26,646 bases of DNA, from positions 1-26,646 of the forward strand of contig DJRC01000079.1 in assembly GCA_002437735.1 (NCBI GenBank), written 5' to 3'. How positions within the stretch are numbered: position 1 is the stretch's first letter; each line of letters opens with the position of its first letter. Under the pieces are notes generated by a model. That model saw only the letters and a list, made by a program, of their open reading frames with translations. It was not told the origin of the DNA and made no database searches. Positions 23,556 to 26,646 of the stretch are shown here, piece after piece. The DNA is from Oscillospiraceae bacterium UBA6370 (GTDB lineage Bacteria > Bacillota > Clostridia > Oscillospirales > Oscillospiraceae). The position numbers and the translations under genes are program-made.

Positions 23556-24290
23556 TCACGCAATCCGCTTGAGCTCGTTGGGACGGATGTAGAGCTTTCC
23601 CGGCTCCAGCTCGACGCCCTTTTGCCGAAAGAGCTCCTCCAAGGTGACGAAGCGGTAGCCCTGCGGGGTTAGGGCGTCGATGGCGCGCAGCGCCGCCTCG
23701 ACGCTGGTGGCGTAAGGGTCGTGCAGGAGAATGATGTCGCCGTCGCGAGCATGGTCGATGATGTCCTGCGCCACAGCGTCGGCGTCCAGCCTGCGCCAGT
23801 CCTCCGTATCCAGCGACCAGTAGACCATCGACACCTCGACCGCCGCAGCGGTCTGCGGGGCGAGAAAGCCCCACGGCGGGCGGAGCCAATAGTCGCCGTC
23901 GCCCAGCAGCGTGCGCAATGCCTCGTCGGTCGCGGCGATCTCGCGCAGGCGCTCGGCGGGGTCGCCGCGGCTGAGATCCATGTGCGTAAAGGTGTGATTG
24001 CCGACCTGATGCCCCTCATCCGCCATGCGGCGCACGGTGTCCTCATGTCCGGCGATCTGCTCGCCGATCAGGAAGAAGGTCGCCTTGGCGCCGCGCTCCG
24101 CGAGGCCGTCGAGCAGCTGCTCGGTGGTCTCGGGCCATGGGCCGTCGTCGAAGGTCAGCGCCACATATTTCTCCGGCCCAGCCGCCGGCTCTGCGGCAGA
24201 GGCCGGCAGTCTTTCCTCCGAACGCGGCGCAAGCGCCAGCAGCGGTACGGCGAGCATACACAGCAGCGCGCGCCGCTTTTTCCTTGTCAT
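23556..24290 (-). CDS. Secreted polysaccharide deacetylase (NodB/CE4 family)
   Basis: A 244-residue exported enzyme with all five NodB motifs: TFDDGP (46-51, catalytic and metal Asp48-Asp49), HTFTH (99-103, metal histidines), RPPWG (137-141), DTEDW (161-165) and LLHDP (188-192). The first 22 residues form a signal peptide (RKKRR then a hydrophobic run). Such enzymes remove N-acetyl or O-acetyl groups from peptidoglycan, chitin oligomers or other glycans; peptidoglycan is the likely target here, but this is inference. The ATG at 24288-24290 follows GAGGGGG and overlaps the stop of a 24-codon upstream frame. It converges on secG. I found no convincing promoter in the 160 bp upstream. Confidence 0.93.
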   Translation of the reverse strand: MTRKKRRALLCMLAVPLLALAPRSEERLPASAAEPAAGPEKYVALTFDDGPWPETTEQLLDGLAERGAKATFFLIGEQIAGHEDTVRRMADEGHQVGNHTFTHMDLSRGDPAERLREIAATDEALRTLLGDGDYWLRPPWGFLAPQTAAAVEVSMVYWSLDTEDWRRLDADAVAQDIIDHARDGDIILLHDPYATSVEAALRAIDALTPQGYRFVTLEELFRQKGVELEPGKLYIRPNELKRIA

Positions 24291-24361
24291 TCCATCGCCC
24301 CCTCGGAGGAGCTTATGCGCCCGGCGGCGCGCTTATCCCTGCGGGACGGGCTGCGGATCAT
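24287..24361 (-). CDS. Possible 24-codon upstream ORF coupled to the deacetylase gene
   Basis: An ATG at 24359-24361 has GGAGGG 6 nt upstream, a better ribosome site than most in the window. The frame encodes a basic 24-residue peptide beginning MIRSPSRRDKRAAGR and ends at a TGA that overlaps the deacetylase ATG (ATGA, 24287-24290). This arrangement is typical of translational coupling. The peptide matches nothing I recognise. It could be a leader peptide, a small protein, or chance in GC-rich DNA. Confidence 0.35.
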   Translation of the reverse strand: MIRSPSRRDKRAAGRISSSEGAME

Positions 24362-24452
24362 TCTTTTCCCTCCGATGCACTGCGGCGTGCAACAAATGGC
24401 GTTTTGCGCCACAAGGAAAACGGGCGTTTCCAATCATGCGGCAGAGAAGCAT

Positions 24453-24502
24453 AAAAAGTCCTTTTGTATGGCTTCGCGATCTGCCATACAAAAGGACTTT
24501 TT
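24453..24502 (-). terminator. Terminator of the ribosomal alpha operon after rplQ
   Basis: A perfect 20-bp stem (24453-24472 with 24483-24502, CTTTTGTATGGC core) has a 10-nt loop and ends in TTTTT on the minus strand. The A5/T5 ends make it usable in either direction. Confidence 0.88.
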
Positions 24503-24518
24503 ACTTACGCTGTTATGC

Positions 24519-24860
24519 TTAGACCAGCTCGATGATGGCCGTCTCGGCAGCGTCGCCGCGGCGAACGCCGGTGCGGACGATGCGGGTATAGCCGCCGTTG
24601 CGCTCAGCATAGGCGGGGGCCAGCTCCTTGAAGGTCTTCTTGCAGACGTCTTCGCGGGTGATGAAGGCCATCGCCTGACGATAAGCCGCCAGATCGCCCT
24701 TCTTGCCGAGGGTGATCATCTTCTCAGCCAGGGGCTTGATCTCCTTGGCGCGGGTGACGGTCGTTTCCATCTTGCCGTTGTCCAGAAGGTCGGTGACCTG
24801 CTGACGGAGCATCGCCATACGCTGATCGGTAGTCTTACCGAGCTTACGAGTTCCGGGCAT
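24519..24860 (-). CDS. rplQ: 50S ribosomal protein L17
   Basis: A 113-residue ribosomal protein. RKLGKTTDQRMAMLRQQVTDLL at the N-terminus, TRAKEIKPLAEKMITLGK in the middle and GGYTRIVRTGVRRGDAAETAIIEL at the end are the family signatures, and the length is typical. It is the last gene of the operon rpsK-rpsD-rpoA-rplQ and begins 73 nt after rpoA with an AAGGAGGAAAA ribosome site. Confidence 0.98.
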   Translation of the reverse strand: MPGTRKLGKTTDQRMAMLRQQVTDLLDNGKMETTVTRAKEIKPLAEKMITLGKKGDLAAYRQAMAFITREDVCKKTFKELAPAYAERNGGYTRIVRTGVRRGDAAETAIIELV

Positions 24861-24933
24861 GTTGGTTTTCCTCCTTATCAGGATAAGTTAGCGGGTCTTC
24901 GTCCTGCGGCGCTGCCGCAGGCGACAACCCCTG

Positions 24934-25887
24934 TCAGTTGTTGTCGTCGCTGGCGAGGGACAGGCCCATCATCGCCAGCTTGTTGATGACCTCTTCGAGA
25001 CTCTTGCGGCCCAGGTTGCGGACCTTCATCATATCGTCCTCGGTCTTGGAGATCAAGTCCTCGACGGTGTTGATGTTGGCGCGCTTGAGGCAGTTGAAGC
25101 TGCGCACGGAGAGATCGAGCTCCTCGATGGTCAGCTCCAGCACCTTGTCGCGCTGGGTCTCGGCCTTCTCGACGACGGTGGACTTGCCGCCCATGGCGTC
25201 GGACAGGTCGGTGAAGAGAGCGAAGTGATCGCAGAGGATCTTGGCGCCGAGGGACACCGCGTCACGGGACGAGATGGTGCCGTCGGTCCAGACCTCGAGC
25301 GTCAGCTTGTCGAAGTCGGTCATGTTGCCCACGCGGGTGTTTTCCACGGTGTAGTTGACCTTGTAAACAGGCGTGTAGATCGAATCGACCGGAATGAGGC
25401 CGATCGTGGTCTGCGCCGGCTTGTTGCGGTCAGCGGGGACGTAGCCGCGGCCGTGGCTGAGCGTCAGCTCCATGTTGAGCGTCGCTCCGGCGTCGAGCGT
25501 TGCGATGTGCAGGTCGGGATTGAGGACCTCGACCTCGCTGTCGCACTTGATGTCGCCGGCCTTGACCTCGCAGGGACCGGTGGCCTCGATGAAGACCGTC
25601 TTGGTGCCCTCCGCGTTGTGGAGCTTGGTGATCAAGCTCTTGACGTTGAGGACGATCTCCGTCACATCCTCCTTGACGCCGGGGATGGTGGAGAACTCAT
25701 GCTGCACGCCGGCGATCTTGATGGCGGTAGCTGCGGTGCCGGGGAGCGAAGAGAGCATAATGCGGCGCAGGGCGTTGCCCAGCGTAATGCCGTATCCACG
25801 CTCCAGAGGCTCGACAACGTACTTGCCGTAAGAGCTGTTCGCGGAGTCTTCGATACACTCGATCTGGGGCTTTTCAATTTCAATCAT
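24934..25887 (-). CDS. rpoA: DNA-directed RNA polymerase subunit alpha
   Basis: A 317-residue subunit that nucleates RNA polymerase assembly and contacts activators and UP elements. The N-terminal dimerisation domain (about 1-230) has YGKYVVEPLERGYGITLGN and ALRRIMLSSLPG, and the C-terminal domain (about 250-310) has LDLSVRSFNCLKRANI and VRNLGRKSLEEV. Length is normal. The start at 25885-25887 has GGAGGG 8-9 nt upstream. An in-frame start 13 codons earlier lies before that site and was not used. It sits between rpsD and rplQ as in most bacteria. Confidence 0.98.
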   Translation of the reverse strand: MIEIEKPQIECIEDSANSSYGKYVVEPLERGYGITLGNALRRIMLSSLPGTAATAIKIAGVQHEFSTIPGVKEDVTEIVLNVKSLITKLHNAEGTKTVFIEATGPCEVKAGDIKCDSEVEVLNPDLHIATLDAGATLNMELTLSHGRGYVPADRNKPAQTTIGLIPVDSIYTPVYKVNYTVENTRVGNMTDFDKLTLEVWTDGTISSRDAVSLGAKILCDHFALFTDLSDAMGGKSTVVEKAETQRDKVLELTIEELDLSVRSFNCLKRANINTVEDLISKTEDDMMKVRNLGRKSLEEVINKLAMMGLSLASDDNN

Positions 25888-25974
25888 GCAGTTACCCTCC
25901 TTCATCTTCTCATTGCGGTGGCGCATCGCTGCGCCCCGCCGGCAATTCCTATCATTATTGAGGGTATCCTCCGA

Positions 25975-26577
25975 TTACTTGGAGTACAACTCAACGATGA
26001 GGTGCTCCTCAACAGGAACGTCGATCTCCTCGCGGGCGGGAAGACGAGTGATGGTGCCCTTGAGAGCATTCTTCTCGCGCTCCATCCACACGGGCTGCAG
26101 GAACACAGGCGCGTCCTGGCCCATCAAGCGCTTGAAGCACTCGGCGGAGCGGCTGCCCTCTGCGACCTCGATCACATCGCCGGCCTTGACGAGGTAGGAA
26201 GGAATGTTGACCTTCTTGCCGTTGACGGTGAAGTGGGCGTGGCTGACGAGCTGACGGGCCTGACGGCGGGTCATCGCAAAGCCCATGCGATAGACGACGT
26301 TGTCCAGACGGCGCTCGACGGTGATGAGCAGGTTGTCACCGGTCTTGCCGGGAGCCGCAGCGGCCTTCTCATAGTAATCATGGAACTGCTTTTCCAGGAT
26401 ACCGTAGATGAACTTGACCTTCTGCTTCTCAGCAAGCTGGATGCCATACTCGCTCTTTTTTCTCTTCATCTGGCTGCCGGGGTTGCGGTTCGTGGTCTTC
26501 TTCGCATAACCCATAACGGCAGGAGAAATGCCTAAAGCCTTGCAGCGCTTGGCGATCGGCTGCATATTCTTAGCCAT
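25975..26577 (-). CDS. rpsD: 30S ribosomal protein S4
   Basis: A 200-residue primary 16S rRNA-binding protein that helps start small-subunit assembly. The S4 RNA-binding domain lies at about 90-155 (ERRLDNVVYRMGFAMTRRQAR, VSHAHFTVNGKKVNIPSY). The N-terminus lacks the paired CxxC cysteines of zinc-binding S4, so it is the cysteine-free form; its first 40 residues (ISPAVMGYAKKTTNRNPG) are more divergent than the rest. The ribosome site AGGAGGT lies in the 24-bp gap after rpsK. Whether it regulates this operon, as in other bacteria, is not visible. Confidence 0.97.
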   Translation of the reverse strand: MAKNMQPIAKRCKALGISPAVMGYAKKTTNRNPGSQMKRKKSEYGIQLAEKQKVKFIYGILEKQFHDYYEKAAAAPGKTGDNLLITVERRLDNVVYRMGFAMTRRQARQLVSHAHFTVNGKKVNIPSYLVKAGDVIEVAEGSRSAECFKRLMGQDAPVFLQPVWMEREKNALKGTITRLPAREEIDVPVEEHLIVELYSK

Positions 26578-26601
26578 ATTGCTTGTTACCTCCTCTTTCG
26601 A

Positions 26602-26646
26602 TTAAACGCGGCGGCGCTTCGGGGGACGGCAGCCATTGTGAGGAAT
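26602..26646 (-). CDS. rpsK: 30S ribosomal protein S11, C-terminal end
   Basis: Only the last 14 codons and the TAA stop are in the window. They read IPHNGCRPPKRRRV, the highly conserved C-terminus of S11. The gene continues beyond the right edge. Its position directly before rpsD is the normal order of the alpha operon. Confidence 0.93.
   Translation of the reverse strand: MPHNGCRPPKRRRV

Overview
The window looks like chromosomal DNA of a GC-rich member of the Clostridia, most plausibly an Oscillospiraceae-type gut anaerobe. This is inferred from the Firmicutes glgB-C-D-A-P order with a paired GlgC/GlgD, a YlmH-type S4 protein, a DUF896 protein, a bifunctional BirA, an ArgR, and the order rpsK-rpsD-rpoA-rplQ. 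No phage, transposon, CRISPR, tRNA or rRNA was recognised. The window is cut at both ends: a solute-binding lipoprotein on the left and rpsK on the right.

Positions 1-10.9 kb are all on the minus strand. Read in transcription order they are ylmH, a DUF896 gene, the glycogen operon glgB-glgC-glgD-glgA-glgP (two 4-bp ATGA overlaps), a terminator, a DEAD-box RNA helicase, a second terminator and a peptide-binding lipoprotein. The glycogen set covers ADP-glucose synthesis (GlgC with the degenerate GlgD), chain elongation (GlgA), branching (GlgB) and phosphorolysis (GlgP).

Positions 10.9-15.0 kb hold an unexplained cluster of hairpins, a zinc-ribbon/membrane/Big2 protein divergent from udk, and a birA operon that also carries the two halves of a chromate-type transporter. 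The birA promoter faces the promoter of the next operon. Positions 15.0-17.3 kb (plus strand) encode an MBOAT acyltransferase and an SGNH hydrolase-like partner, a likely cell-envelope O-acylation pair.

Positions 17.4-21.5 kb (minus strand) contain an AGCS amino-acid symporter behind a glycine riboswitch with two tandem terminators, a PPC-domain protein with an RlmI-type methyltransferase, and argR. Positions 21.6-24.3 kb hold alr, a 523-bp AT-richer gap with a promoter and a three-way-junction RNA fold in front of secG, and a NodB-type polysaccharide deacetylase that may be translationally coupled to a 24-codon upstream ORF. Positions 24.5-26.6 kb are the end of the ribosomal alpha operon.

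The most unusual signals are non-coding: the RNA fold upstream of secG, the glycine leader with tandem terminators and a 7-nt complementarity between them, the hairpin cluster at 11.0-11.14 kb, the face-to-face promoters at birA, and several sites where a terminator and the next promoter share the same bases. All promoter and structure calls were made by eye.
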